DNA of 64,000 nucleotides from Colocasia esculenta. Lineage: Eukaryota > Streptophyta > Magnoliopsida > Alismatales > Araceae. Of the stretch, positions 21,370 to 33,035 are shown piece by piece. Location: assembly GCA_014218235.1 (NCBI GenBank), contig CM024766.1, positions 73,087,207 through 73,151,206 of the forward strand, in the 5' to 3' direction. The notes under the pieces are model-generated. The model saw only the letters and a list, made by a program, of their open reading frames with translations. It had not been told where the DNA came from and did not search any database. Positions within the stretch are counted from its first letter, which is position 1, and each line of letters begins with the position of its first letter. The translations under genes were made by a program, and so were the position numbers.

Positions 21370-23266
21370 CCTAGGATCATCACTATAAGTATTCCAAAAT
21401 ACACAATTTAATTCCATAATATTCTCTTTGTAGAGATCTTATAAGTCCACATCGACTGGAATGTTTGTATCTTGAGCAGTCGAAATCTCACTTCATCATA
21501 TGCGAAGCTCACTTCGTCATATGAGAACTTCACTTCGTTATATCCTAAGTCTCATTTCATCATATCCAAAGTTCCACTTCGACTGACTGTGTGTACTTTG
21601 ATCTAATCGAAGCACCATCTGAAGTTTCAATTCATCGATATACGAAGTATCATCCGAAGCTTCAGTTCATTAACATTCGAAGTCTCACTTTGACTAACTA
21701 CATGCACTTTGGTCCAGTCGAAGTACCACTTTATCACATCCAAAGTTTTTAATTATTTTATACACAGTTCCACTTTGACAGTCAGTTATTTTTGTTCTAA
21801 TTAGTCAAAGTTACTAGTCGAAGCTCCACTTCGACTGTCAATGTTATTTTTGTGGACTATTCGAAGTCCTACTTTGACTGACTGCTTGATAATCTTGATC
21901 AGTCGAAGTTCCATATAGATTGATGTCATTTTCCTTTTGATTAATGTTATATGTATATTTTATTGTATCAATTGATGAACAAATAAAATATATTCTATCG
22001 ATTGGTGAATAAATGACCTGTTTCTATTGATTCTTCTTCCGATTGCTGAAAATAATATTAAAATATATTGATTGGTATTATAAAGCTTTTAGTGCTCATA
22101 TTTTACCATCGATTATTTTTATGGACTACTAACTGGTTGGTATGACCATTCCAATTGACTTATACATCTTATCAATTGGTCTTTATAACTATAATATTGT
22201 TTGCATTAGTCTAATATTTTTGAAAAGTCTTGGCCGCCCCAAATTGTTTAGTAAATATCCTTTGGCGCTCAAAACTGCTTTAATTCAAATTTGGTTTCAT
22301 GCTTTGACGAAAGATCTCACGCATATCTCTACATTAAATGCTTAGCAAACCTTTTATCCCCAGGCTGTATGTTCACATCTCAAACTTGTTACTAATAACC
22401 TTTCTTTCTTATCAGACAAAAAGGGATCTACCTTCAATAGAAAACTGTCAGTAGAATTTCTGGACTTCTGCAGTAGAGGTATGGGGTCTGACTGACACAT
22501 AATATCTCGCCTAATGTTTTCCTCTCTATGCATTAAATGCTTGCAAGTACACAACATGTATGCAAACCTAATACATCGGAAACATGCAAGTCAAAAGGGA
22601 GGACTAGTAGGCAGCTAATGAATAGAAAAGCCTACAAGAATCTCTATTAAAGATTCAATGGCTATAGAAGATGAGTCTAACGGCTGGCTTACACAGAGGC
22701 AACATGAAGATCTGTTGTGTAACGAATAGAAGAGCATAAGGGAAGGAGAAGAAGCTAGACCTAAAGACTCAATGACCATCTTTTGCCAAGAGTCTATAAA
22801 AGAAGAGAAGGATGCAGTAACAAAAAAATAAGACACAGTGAGAGATCCACCCAACAAAAAGCATTGAAAAAAGTTTCAGAAGACACTAACACCACATTCT
22901 ACCTGAACTAGAAGAGAGAGCAAGAGCTGTCGAAGCCATTTGTTTTAGCTTTCCTCTTTCTCTCTTTCTCTCTCTCTCTCTCTCTGTGTTGCTTTCTTAT
23001 CACTTATCTGAAATAGAGAGCGAGTTGTTTGTGTCTAGGAGAAGTATTCATTGTTCTTCTTTTCTCTCTTTGACAATGTCTCAAATCAAGCCTTGTGTCA
23101 GTAAGCTTGATCTAGGGACCTTAGCATTTTCTTTGAAATATATGTTGTGCCTTTTCATTTAAAGAGAGGGATTGCTAAGCAAGCATTCCCCTTGTGGTAA
23201 AGGGAAGACCAACGGGAGTTGGGTGTATTGCCCCTTGTGAAGAAGGGAAGACTAGCGGGTGTGCCT
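21370..23266 (+). repeat. C1 5' LTR, segment 2
   Basis: Continues the C1 LTR after A2 (GGATCATCACTATAAGTATTCC) and aligns with 40800-42437. It includes the (C/T)GAAG array near 21481-21571 and an ATTGATTGG-rich part at 21960-22100. From about 22440 to 23266 it has no counterpart in the window because the 3' LTR is broken. A CT microsatellite lies at about 22961-22985. The last five bases, tgcct, are the duplication of the next insertion. Confidence 0.82.
21481..21571 (+). repeat. (C/T)GAAG array in the C1 5' LTR
   Basis: Cores at 21481, 21503, 21524, 21545 and about 21567, intervals 22, 21, 21, 22. Each unit is an inverted pair (CGAAG ... CTTCG) followed by TCATAT. Several sites are decayed relative to the 3' LTR copy. 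Confidence 0.75.
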
Positions 23267-26264
23267 TGTAGCAACCCTAAATTTTTGGGAAAATAAACAA
23301 AATAAATATTTATATTATTTAATTAAAAAATCAAATAAAAGGAAGATGTATTAAATCAACTAGGAAATCAAATAAGAGAGAATTAAACAAAACCCATAAA
23401 AAGAAAAAGAGTAATGGGCTTTGCTATATTGACCCATTGGAAATTAGTAGGTCAAAATTGGGATTATAATATGGGGAATAATAGGAAAATACCCTAATTT
23501 CGTAACTAAATTATTACTTAATTAGAAAAGTGTATTTAATGCATTAAATAGCTAATTTGAGTAAGACTTGGAATCCTAAAACCTACCCTGATTGATTGGC
23601 CACAAATTTGGCTCTCTCCCAACCCAATTAGGAGATCTCTTGCTTAAAAAGGGGAGAAGAAATTAGGGAAATTCGTAATAAAGAGGAATTAGAGTCATAA
23701 TAGGAAATGAAATGGGGAAAAGCTTAAATACCCTCCTAAAACCCTCATGGCCAGCCCTAGCTCGTGCCAAGAGGTTGCTAGACTAGGAGGAGAGGCCAAG
23801 AGGGGAAGAAATCGTGGAGAAGGAGGAGCTCTTACGTTCTTCTCCGAGTTCTTCACGTTCTTGCCCTAGGAGAGAAAAATCACCAAAGGTAGGCATTCTC
23901 ACGAGCATAAACCATGAAAATTTTTCTGTAGGATGTCTCATTTGTCAGGAAGAAAAGCCCTTTAGTTTCATATTTTTCCATTGAGCAAATCTTTAGTTCT
24001 AAATTTTCAAAGTTCGGTGAACTTCATGACCCCAAACCCTCTTCTTAAATTCATATCTTCGTGTATACTCGTCCTCATGCCATGATATTTTTACTGTAAG
24101 GACTGACGGATGTTAGGCTTCTTCAGCCTCTAAAAGCCCTAAATTCCATCCACCATGTCTTGCGAATTAAATCTTGCATCTCAACTGTTTCTAGTATTCT
24201 ATCCTCCATGTTTGATCTGATTAAACAATGTCGAAACCATGACTGTTTACCAATTCCTAATTACTGGGAATACTATTACATGTCTGGATTTGTTTGCAAC
24301 TTGTTTCATGATTTTTCGTCACTTGTACAATTAGTTCTATATTTTTGAATCCCTCTGTGTCAAGAAGGAAAACTCTTGGACCGCAATCCAAGACATGTCT
24401 GCTTCCTGCCGGACTCGGGCACAGACCACCAGAACGCGACAGCCCAATAGGCCACGTTCAGTGGTCTGGTATGACAGTCTGCCAGTCGCATCCTGAACGC
24501 GACAGACATCACCATTGCGATCGCTGTGCCTGGCCTGACCGACTCGTCGCGACCCATACATGCCCTTGTCGCGTTCTGACTACCTGTCATGACCGACCCG
24601 TCGTGATCCATCTAAACACCTCTTGTGATCTACCCTATACCCGTCGCGAGCCTTACTGGTCTGCGTCACGTTCACAGGATTTTACAGAAAAACCTCTGAT
24701 TTGAAATGCTTTAATTGTCTATTGTGCTTATACCCTTTAATCCCAGTTATACCCGCAGTAATTTCACATAATATACATTGAACATTTCTATGTGATTTAA
24801 AATACATACACACGACTAATTTCCATCTATGATTTCATGTCACATGCACACACTTTGAAACCATCCAAATATGGCCTAATTGGCGTGACCATGTTACATA
24901 ATATATCAGGTAATTTATGTAATTAAATAACCTCATGCTTAATTTCTACATGTGTACGTTTTCCCGCGATGTTTTGGAACACCTATGTTGACGCTCCACT
25001 GTTCTAGAACTCCTCTAGAACATCGAGCACTTGTTTCTATATATACACACTCTCTTGACTTGGACGAACTCTCCGTCGGATATTCCTTCTGTCGGACTAG
25101 TGAGTTTTTGATCAAGGCCTCTGTAAGTCTCCTCTGTCCATGGGTTCCCACATGGTCGACGAGCCGGTTGTACCCTAACACCTATGATACCCCTTTAGGG
25201 ATCAATATGATCCAAACGGCTATTAGAAGCTCACTCTTATCTTGAATCACGCCGGACCTCTGGACCTGTGCTTAACATGGCCAGTGGTAGGATCGTGAAT
25301 TCCACCTGACTGCCAGCACCGAGTGCGCGTGTTGTGCAACTGTTACTATCACCTGTTTACTCGACATGTTACGTGCAATGTCCACTAGCTCTCATCTATA
25401 CTCTCCTCGCTCATCTATTCACATTCACTCTGCTATCTCGTCTATTCACATCTAATTCTTGGTACTCTGTATTGGCCATTGAATGATTGTCTAAAGATAA
25501 ACAATATAACCAATGCCAGCGCAATGGGGCCCGATCTGGTCCTGGGGAGAGCACCCGAAACTGCCATTTGCCCATGGGAGTTAAATGATTAGGATGTCAG
25601 CATTACATCCAAGTGCCATACTATCTAGATTAATCTAATGACAATCAAAAGTGCTATATTCTCTCATTGTCTGTTGACAACAAAAGTGCTATGCTATACT
25701 CGTTGTGCTATTGCTATACTTTGTGCTATTGTGCTATGGCCATCTTACTATTCGTGCTATAATTGACGTTCGTGCTATATTTGGAATGTTATGCTATTTC
25801 GTTCACATGCTATCCTACTATATTTTACTTGACTCTCTCACTCTATCATTAGATACTCTGCCCTTTAACACATTAATAATTTAAAGCCTGCTTGACTATT
25901 GAGATTTAAGTCCTACTGGGCATTATCGCTCACCCTGCATTATTTTCCGTTGTGTTCTCAGGTGAGACCGAGGATGAACTATACACTCAAGAGGACGGGA
26001 ATGACCAGGAGTGACGTCACGAGTGCCCTAGTGTCCTAGTACTATGATAGAGTCCTAGTTTAGTCCTTTGCTTTATTTCAATGTAATTGGGCCCAATAGA
26101 TTGGCTCTGATATTAGTGGTTGTAACTAAACATTTGAAAGATTATTAATGAATGAATTTATTTTAGTATTTATTCTTGTTCAATGGTTTGATGTCTAGTC
26201 CTCGCTCTATACCCGTTTACTTGCAACTGCCTCGCGTTCCGATATTCCGCGTCGGCGTGTGACA
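23267..26264 (+). repeat. solo LTR (gypsy-like) with perfect 5-bp target duplication
   Basis: TGTAGCAACCCTAAATTTTT at the start and GGCGTGTGACA at the end, 2998 bp, flanked by tgcct at 23262-23266 and at 26265-26269. No internal region remains, so unequal recombination between two LTRs is likely. A GGGGCCCGATCTGG block near 25526 matches the reverse strand of the LTR at 34797-37600, so the two are related. It carries a GTCGCGAC array at 24435-24671. Confidence 0.9.
24435..24671 (+). repeat. GTCGCGAC array in the solo LTR
   Basis: Full or decayed copies of the palindrome GTCGCGAC. In the best part they start at 24546, 24568, 24586, 24600, 24622, 24643 and 24664, intervals 22, 18, 14, 22, 21, 21. 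Less regular copies lie at 24433-24520. Confidence 0.65.
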
Positions 26265-26603
26265 TGCCTAGTGTTGTATGCCCTTTGTTTAAGGGAAAAC
26301 TTAGGTATGGTTGGTGGTTTAGTGAAATCTCAAGAGATTGCTTGGGGACTGGACGTAGGACTTCCTTTCGGAAGGGCCGAACTAGGATAAATCTCTATAT
26401 GTTATATGTGAGATTATTTCCATTTATTTCTGTTGCATGCTAACTAATGGTACTAACAATCTCGCTTGATGTTTATGTTTCTAATGGTACTAACAGTCTC
26501 GCTTAATGTTTATGTTTTTAGATTTCAAAGAACTTTCAAATCAGCCCATTCACCCCCCCCCCCCCCCCCCCCCCCCCCCTTGGACTTGCCATTTGGGCCA
26601 ACA
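26265..26603 (+). repeat. C1 5' LTR, segment 3 (3' end)
   Basis: Ends TTGGGCCAACA just before the primer site. It contains a run of 27 cytosines at 26553-26579; a C run near the LTR end is also present in C2 (read as G on the + strand at about 48033 and 59079-59088). Confidence 0.8.
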
Positions 26604-26605
26604 AG

Positions 26606-26617
26606 TGGTATCAGAGC
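26606..26617 (+). promoter_or_regulatory. C1 primer-binding site (tRNA-iMet)
   Basis: TGGTATCAGAGC two bases after the LTR end, complementary to the 3' end of initiator methionine tRNA. Confidence 0.92.
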
Positions 26618-26668
26618 GGGGTCTCTCAAGAAATATGAAGATCCAACGATCTAAAGAGTAAAGATCAA

Positions 26669-27228
26669 TGGTAGCACAAGGATACTCTGAAGGGCAATCT
26701 GTCAACAGACCACCTTTGTTTGATGGTAAAGACTACAACTATTGAAAGACGAGGATGGAATTCTTTCTTCAGGGATATGACTAACAATTGTGGACCATCA
26801 TCGAAGAAGGAGATCTAATAGTCCTCTCCTCAAAAGAAAAATGGATAGACAACAACAAAATAAATGCTATTATAGAACATTAAGGCCAAGAATCTCACTT
26901 TCTGTGCGTTGTCCAATAGAGAATTCAACAGGATCCCAGCTCGCACATCTGCCAAAGAAAGGTGGAACAAACTTTGTCTCACTTATGAAGGGACAAACAA
27001 AGGCAAGGAAAGAAGAATCGACATCTTAGTTACCCAATATGAGAAATTTCAGATGCAACTAGGAGAGATCATCACTCAGATGTACAATAGGTTTACTGAC
27101 ATCGCAAATGGTCAAGCTGGATTAGGAAAGACATACACACTAGGGATATGGTAAGAAAAATTCTCAGATCACTACCAAATCAGTGGACTCCAAATGTCAC
27201 TGCAATAGAAAAAGCCAATGACCTCACC
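26669..27228 (+). pseudogene. C1 gag, 5' part
   Basis: A frame from ATG 26669 reads SVNRPPLFDGKDYNYW, the start of the copia gag family also seen in C2 (SINRSPFFNGSDYSYW), then MEFFLQGYD. It is broken by many stops and shifts. Later pieces (AIEKANDL at the end) match gag before the LINE insertion. This part would form the capsid. Confidence 0.75.
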
Positions 27229-27386
27229 TTTTTTTTTTTTTTTAATAAAAAGGTCCTCAGAGGCCTAGCCAAGAGAGTGCACCCTCCCCCAAGGGGGGAG
27301 AATGAACCCACTCCACCAGCTGAAAAATTCTGGGCCTAAATATAATATGTGAAGAAGAAAGTACAATATGAAGGGGAATACCCCCA

Positions 27387-28898
27387 TTAGATCAGTCTAA
27401 TATTCATAAGACCTGATCTATCAATAAGTAAAGGTCCCTTACAAGCTTGAGGAAGGCTATGAGCACCCCAAAAAACCTCATTACGCATAGAAACAATAGC
27501 CTGGTTAGCAAGCCGATCCGCCACCTGGTTAGTCTCTCTGAAAACATGAGAGATAACACTATAGTCCTCATGAAGCAAGTCTCTAACAGGTTGCCACCAG
27601 CGCTGACTATGCCAGTTAATGCATTTATTCTGTTGTAGAGATTGAACAAGGGATGAGGAATTAGAGTAAACAGCAGAGAGACGAACCCCCAGAAAATGAG
27701 CCAGACGAAGACCATCACAAAGCGCCCTTGTTTCTGCTATGATGCTGTTTCCCTCACTATAATAATTGGCAAATGCAACAAGAACCTTGCCATATCTATC
27801 CCTAAAGCACCCACCTCCTCCACATATACTAGGATTTCCTTTAGATGCCCCATCCACATTTAAACAAAAATCTGCAATGGGAGGGATCCAGCGAACCAGC
27901 TTCACCTGCTTAGGAGATAAATGATAGTTAAAGCCATAAGTATGGAGGACTCGCTCTTCAGCTAGCAATGGAACGAGATTGAATGTGATCTTGTCAAAAG
28001 CAAAATAGATATGAATTTTAATATTTCTGATAATGTCTGCAGGCCGAATCATTTTATTCTCATATCTGGCAGAGCATCTTCCTTTCCAAAGTTCCCAAAG
28101 CATAAGGATCAAACAATATATGGAGATAAAACCAACTGGAGAGTGAACATTTGAGTGTTGAATAAAATTCCAGATTCTAGCAGTGATGTGAGGATGGAGA
28201 TGAACTTTGTTGCTGACAAGAGGGAGGAACCATTTCCACATAATAACTGCAATGTCACTATTTATAAAAACATGATTGAGATCTTCACACTGAGGGGCAG
28301 AACAACAATGGCATTTAGAAGCCATAGGACCTCCACTTTCAGAAATTCTACCATCCACAAGCACAACTCTGTTAAGAACTTTCCAGCAAAATAAAGAAGC
28401 CCTTGGGTTAAAGGAGTGATGCCAAATCTTCATAATAGCAGGCCGTCGAATACCAATATGTCTGATGAAATTGTAAGTTGATTTAGTGGAGAATTCACCG
28501 CTAGGGGAGGAGGCCCAGATACACCTGTCTTCTTCATCAGTTAAGGATAAGCCATTAAAAACACCAACAGGAATAACTGACCTCAATGGGTGGGAAGCAT
28601 CCATTACAACTTCCTATAAGGAACTGTCGGAGTACTCAAAAGGGCCCTGAAGAATTGCAACAAGCGGTCGGTCCCCAAACCAAGTATCTTTAATGATGTC
28701 AATCCTGTCACCCTTACCATGAATCCATCTAGTATTAGAATGGATAATGGAATTAGCAGCCAGACAAAGACGCTTGGGCATACCAGAAATATGAGAGTAA
28801 TTGGTGCCTGCAAAACGCCTTCTAGCATATGTGGACCATAAGGAACTGCCATGACGAATATTCCACATTTTGTTTAACAGCAACGGAGGTTTACACAT
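27387..28898 (-). pseudogene. LINE ORF2 C-terminal part: zf-RVT and RNase H
   Basis: 28898-28614 and 28604-27387 lie in one frame, separated by a TAG where CAG is likely. The zf-RVT region shows GEFSTKSTYNFI, PRASLFCWKVLNR and a C-x-C-C ... C cluster (KCHCCSAPQCEDLNHVF). RNase H follows with NVDGASKGNPS, AETRALCDGLRLA, a VYSNSSSLV block where the usual catalytic aspartate is replaced by asparagine, and RETNQVADRLAN. A host-like RNase H at the end of ORF2 is typical of plant LINEs. Confidence 0.88.
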
Positions 28899-30387
28899 GA
28901 TGGATGTTACGAATTCCTAAGCCACCCTCCACCTTAGGACATTGAATGTTATGCCATGCAACCCAATGACGACGGAGAGTGCCATCGATACCATTCCAAA
29001 AGAATGCAGCAGAACATTTCTCAATATAAGAAATAATGGATTTGGGAAGGGAGGAGGCTGCCGCCAGGTATATCGGTAGAGAAGAGAGCACCGAGTTGAT
29101 CAGAATTATCCGCCCAGTTTGAGAAATGAGCTTTGCCTTCCAGCTGCCAAGAGTAGCATTAACTCTTTCAATGAGGGGATTGTAATCAGAAGTTAGGACC
29201 TTCCCTGATCTCAGAGGAATGCCAAGATAGTGAAGCGGGCCAACTAGTCTCATATACCCAGTGACATCTTTAATTTTTTGAGCAGATTGCATGGATGCTT
29301 TCCGAGAAACCATAAACGTGCTTTTACCCGCGTTGATAAGCTAGCCAGAAGAGAGGAAATATTTATTCAGGAACTGCATTAGACGCTTCACATTATGAAT
29401 ACTTCCATTGAGAAAAATGAGGGTGTCATCAGCGTGGAGTAGGTGTGATGAAGGCGGACAGCCTCTGGGGCCAGCATAAGGGGTAAGGCGGCCAGTAGAG
29501 ACCATGTTTTTTAATCCTCTACTAAGCACTTCTTCCATAATGATGAATAGAGTAGGAGCAATGGGGTCTCCCTGCCGGAGGCCTCTAGAAGATTTAAAAT
29601 ATCTAGCATGCAAACCATTAATCAAGACCAAGAACCAGCAATTTGAAAGCAACATACCAATATAAGAAACAAATCTGGAGGCAAAACCAAACTTCCTAAG
29701 AATAGCAAATAAGAAATCCCACTTGACACTGTCATAAGCCTTTTTAATGTCCAACTTAAAAATGGCATTACCCCCTCGACTCTTCCTGTTAACATCCCGC
29801 ACAAGCTGACGGGAGAGAGACACATTGTCCAGGATAAACCTCCCTTTAACAAACGCTCCCTGCTCTTCTGAAATTATACCAGGTAGAATAGAAACCAACC
29901 TGTCACATAAGATCCTAGAGACAATTTTATAACAAAAATTGCATAAATTGATCGGTCGAAAATCATTAAAAGGGACTGGATGAGCCTTCTTAGGGATAAG
30001 AGCAATGAGAGTAGAAGTAACCCCTCTAGGGAAAGAATGGCCATGGAAAAAACCACTGACAGCAGCGAAAACATCAGCCTGAACAATTTCCCAACAGGAG
30101 GTAAAAAAGATACTAGTAAAACCATCAGGTCCAAGGGAGCTATTACCATTCATACTCCAAACCTCTTTCTTCACTTCCTCCAATGTAGGAGAAGCACAAA
30201 GAACAATATTTTGATCATCTGAAATCATATGGGGGATGACATCAAGGAGGGCATGATCAACCGAATGATGAGAAGACTGTAAAAGATTGCCAAAGAAACG
30301 AGCTGCCTCATTCCAGATAGCCTCTTGGCCCTCGATCCAGGTCCCATCAATTTGGATCCTCTGAATTTTGTTTCGTCTTCTATTTCC
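28891..30387 (-). pseudogene. LINE ORF2 reverse transcriptase
   Basis: Main block 30228-29341: SLGPDGFTSIFF, RPINLCNFCYKI, GAFVKGRFILDNV, KLDIKKAYDSVKWDFL, RGLRQGDPIAP and the catalytic HADDTLIF, where most plant LINEs have F/Y-ADD. A TAG near 29341 in place of tryptophan separates it from 29313-28891, which continues in frame (HYLGIPLRSGK, WKAKLISQTGRI). A further frameshift near 28900 leads to the zf-RVT part. The RT copies LINE RNA at the nicked target. Confidence 0.9.
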
Positions 30388-31492
30388 TTAAACTATAGCA
30401 TGATAAAAGGCAGAATTCCTGTCCCTTTTTTCCATCCAGTTCATTCGAGCTTTTTGGGCCCAGAAAGTATCCATGCAGTGCAGAGCTCTCTTATAATTTT
30501 CTGTAACCTCCCCCAGGATAGAACGATTATCCGGAGTTGGATTACTGTCAAACTGATTCTGTTTAATTATTACCTCATTCTCCAACAGTAAAACGTTTTC
30601 TTCAACGTTACCAAAAATGTTTTTATTCCAAACACACAAAGCCTGCTTGACAACCTTAAGCTTAGTGAGGAGAGTGGTGAAAGGATTGGGATGCCAAGTT
30701 GTGTTCTCATTCCACGCCACTTTAACAGTGTCAAGAAAGGAGCTGTGAGAAATCCACATGGCCTGGAAGACAAATCTGGCCGGAACATGAGCTTCTTCCT
30801 CAAAGGAAATCAGCAGAGGGGAGTGGTTCGAAGTGCGTCTGATAAGATGCCTCACACTGATTCCAGGAAAATTATTTCCAAAATCAGTATTTATAAGAAA
30901 ACGGTCAAGCCTAGTCTTGATGGAAGCCTGCCCAGTGCGATTATTAGACCATGTGAACTGTGAACCAAGGTACCCAGCATCGGTTAAAGAAGATGTATGA
31001 ATAAAGGCGTTGAAATCCACCATGGACTGCATATTATACTTATACGACCTCCAAGCTTCTCAGTAGGATTAGATAAACAATTAAAATCCCCCCAATAATC
31101 CAAGGAACCGCAACATTATCAGAAAAGCTGATCAGGTCATCAAATAAACTTCTTCTGGTGATAGAATTACAGCTCGCATACACAAAAAAGACCATCATGA
31201 CAGTTTGGCCATCTTTAAGAACAAATAAAGTAATATGCTGATCAGAGGAAAAGAGAACCTGCATGGATATATTATGCCATAGGACCCAAATCTTAGAATC
31301 CTCACCAGCATTCCCAGCAAAGCTTTGCATGTTTAGAAAGTTACACAGGGTAGAAGCTCAGCTTGAGGGGACCATCAGCTCAGCTATAGCAACTAAATCA
31401 ACATTATTTTTCTTGACAATTCTACGTAAAGATCTCCTAGAGGCATTATTGGAAACACCCCTAATATTCCAGAATATAAATGGACTATTCAT
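30388..31492 (-). pseudogene. LINE ORF2 N-terminus: endonuclease
   Basis: Start ATG at 31492-31490. FWNIRGVSNN is the APE-type endonuclease start; later blocks are WVLWHN, FVYASCN and PWIIGG (the usual GGDFN is altered). 31032-30388 continues with FTWSNNRTGQASIKTRLDRF and SNHSPLL, the C-terminal end of the nuclease. Breaks: a TGA after AELMVPSS near 31360, a stop/frameshift near 31035, and a stop at 30388. The nuclease would nick target DNA to prime reverse transcription. Confidence 0.87.
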
Positions 31493-32931
31493 CAGGAAAC
31501 GTATCCAGACTGAACCCTCATGGCCTTGGCCTGAGACCGAGTCCTTGCATCACCCTTTTTATGAATGTTAGGATCTTCTATAGAGGTATAGTTAGGCATG
31601 TATATATTTTCACTGGCTGCAATAATATTGACCTTCTGTAATTGAGCATCTGGAGGTTTAGGAAAGAACTCAGAAGAATCAACACGGTTAACCTCCAAGC
31701 TTTCCCCACCTTCCTCAAGCACCGTCGCCGGAGAAGAAGAAATATCCGCCCTGTCAGGTAGGGATCGGGCGATAACCCTTATGTCATTAGCATCAGCTTC
31801 CCTCTCAGTGTTACACCCTTTTCCATGTAGTTGCGGCCCATGCAAAATAGCATCACCATGCAAACCATGCAGCTTCTCAGCAGGCGCATTGTTATCTTCC
31901 AGCTCTAACACAGACTTCTGCAGAGGGCTATGAGAAGGACCTAAGTCCTCTGAAGTAGATAAAATCTGATCATCCACATTTTCTTTTTCCTCTTCCAGAA
32001 TAGAAAACCTATTTTCATTCAATAAACGAGCAGGTTCCTTTTGTGTGGTTTTCTGACGCCAGGATTTCTTCGCCGGCATTTGCATGGACAAATCCATCTG
32101 AACTTGATCTAACTGGGATACATCACTTTGAGCTGTCTTTTTTAACTCCGACTACTTATGTTTTCTGTGATAGTCAGAAATTGCATGACCCAACTTGTGG
32201 CAAAAAGAGCAAACTGCTGGGATGCCATAGTAATTGATTTTCTGCCAAAACCGATCAGGGCCGCACCCAATCCATATCCTGTCTGGTCTGTGCTTTATAA
32301 TATCTAACTCTATACACACAAAAGCTTCATTGGTTTGCGTGAGGACCATGGTAGGTTCATAGATTCTAAGAACATGGCCAAGGTTTCCTGCAATTGACTT
32401 CAAAAAATCCTCATAGTAGTAGTTAACAGGAAGCGTTGGTAGACCAATCCAAATGGGAATAACATTTGGGTCAGCATTAAAGTCAAAATGTGGATCCCAT
32501 TTGAAGAACCTGTATAGCAAACCTTTAAGATAGAGATTCCTGTGCATGATGGCCTTCAAATAGTCATCCTCCTCTTCAAAGTGCAACAACAAGTGGCGGT
32601 GGTTAAGAACACTGACTATGAAATCCCCCTTAAGAATCAGCCTTTGAGAAAGAATTGATTTAAATTTTGGGATGGAACATCTACCATATGCACACCGAAC
32701 GATCAAGGCTAGTTTGAAAGTTTGAATGGACTTACTCACCTTTTCACGAGAAAAAAATATAGCAGGTTCACCAGAGTCAGTGAAGTTAGGGGGCTTGATC
32801 CCAATGCATATGGATGGAGGCGGTTTGGTAGCTGATATAATTTGAGCATAAGACTTCTGCCTTGGAGAGACATCGCCCTCAGCAGCACCATGCAGGCTTC
32901 CCTCAGCCGGAGCAACCATGGCAGAGGCCAC
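31492..32931 (-). pseudogene. LINE ORF1, RNA-binding protein
   Basis: 32931-32152 and 32097-31492 are one frame separated by a TAG at 32152-32154. The first half is a DUF4283-type domain (SQRLILKGDFIVSVLN, PIWIGLPTLPVNYY) with a CCHC-like knuckle CSFCHKLGHAISDYH in which the last cysteine is tyrosine. The second half is acidic and low complexity. ORF1 would coat LINE RNA. Its TGA stop at 31494-31492 overlaps the ATG of ORF2. Confidence 0.87.
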
Positions 32932-33035
32932 AGTGCTCTCGCCAGCCCCCAGGGCCGGCGGCGAGCAGAGAAGATAAACCGAGAAACCCAGAGCTCCTCT
33001 CTCTAGAATTCTAAGGTATGAGCAATGACCTCACC

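Larger units (their letters stand above)
27229..33022 (-). mobile_element. L1-type LINE, essentially full length
   Basis: Non-LTR retrotransposon on the minus strand. A poly(A) tail, seen as T at 27229-27243, and a direct repeat caatgacctcacc(t) at 27216-27229 and 33023-33036 bound the insertion. Removing it restores the C1 gag sequence. ORF1 is followed by ORF2 with endonuclease, RT, a zinc-knuckle-like zf-RVT region and a C-terminal RNase H, the plan of plant L1-type LINEs. About 5.8 kb. The frames hold a handful of stops and shifts. Confidence 0.93.

Noticed and set aside
22961..22985. CT microsatellite as a promoter element
   Set aside because: A plain simple-sequence repeat within an LTR; nothing ties it to a transcript start.
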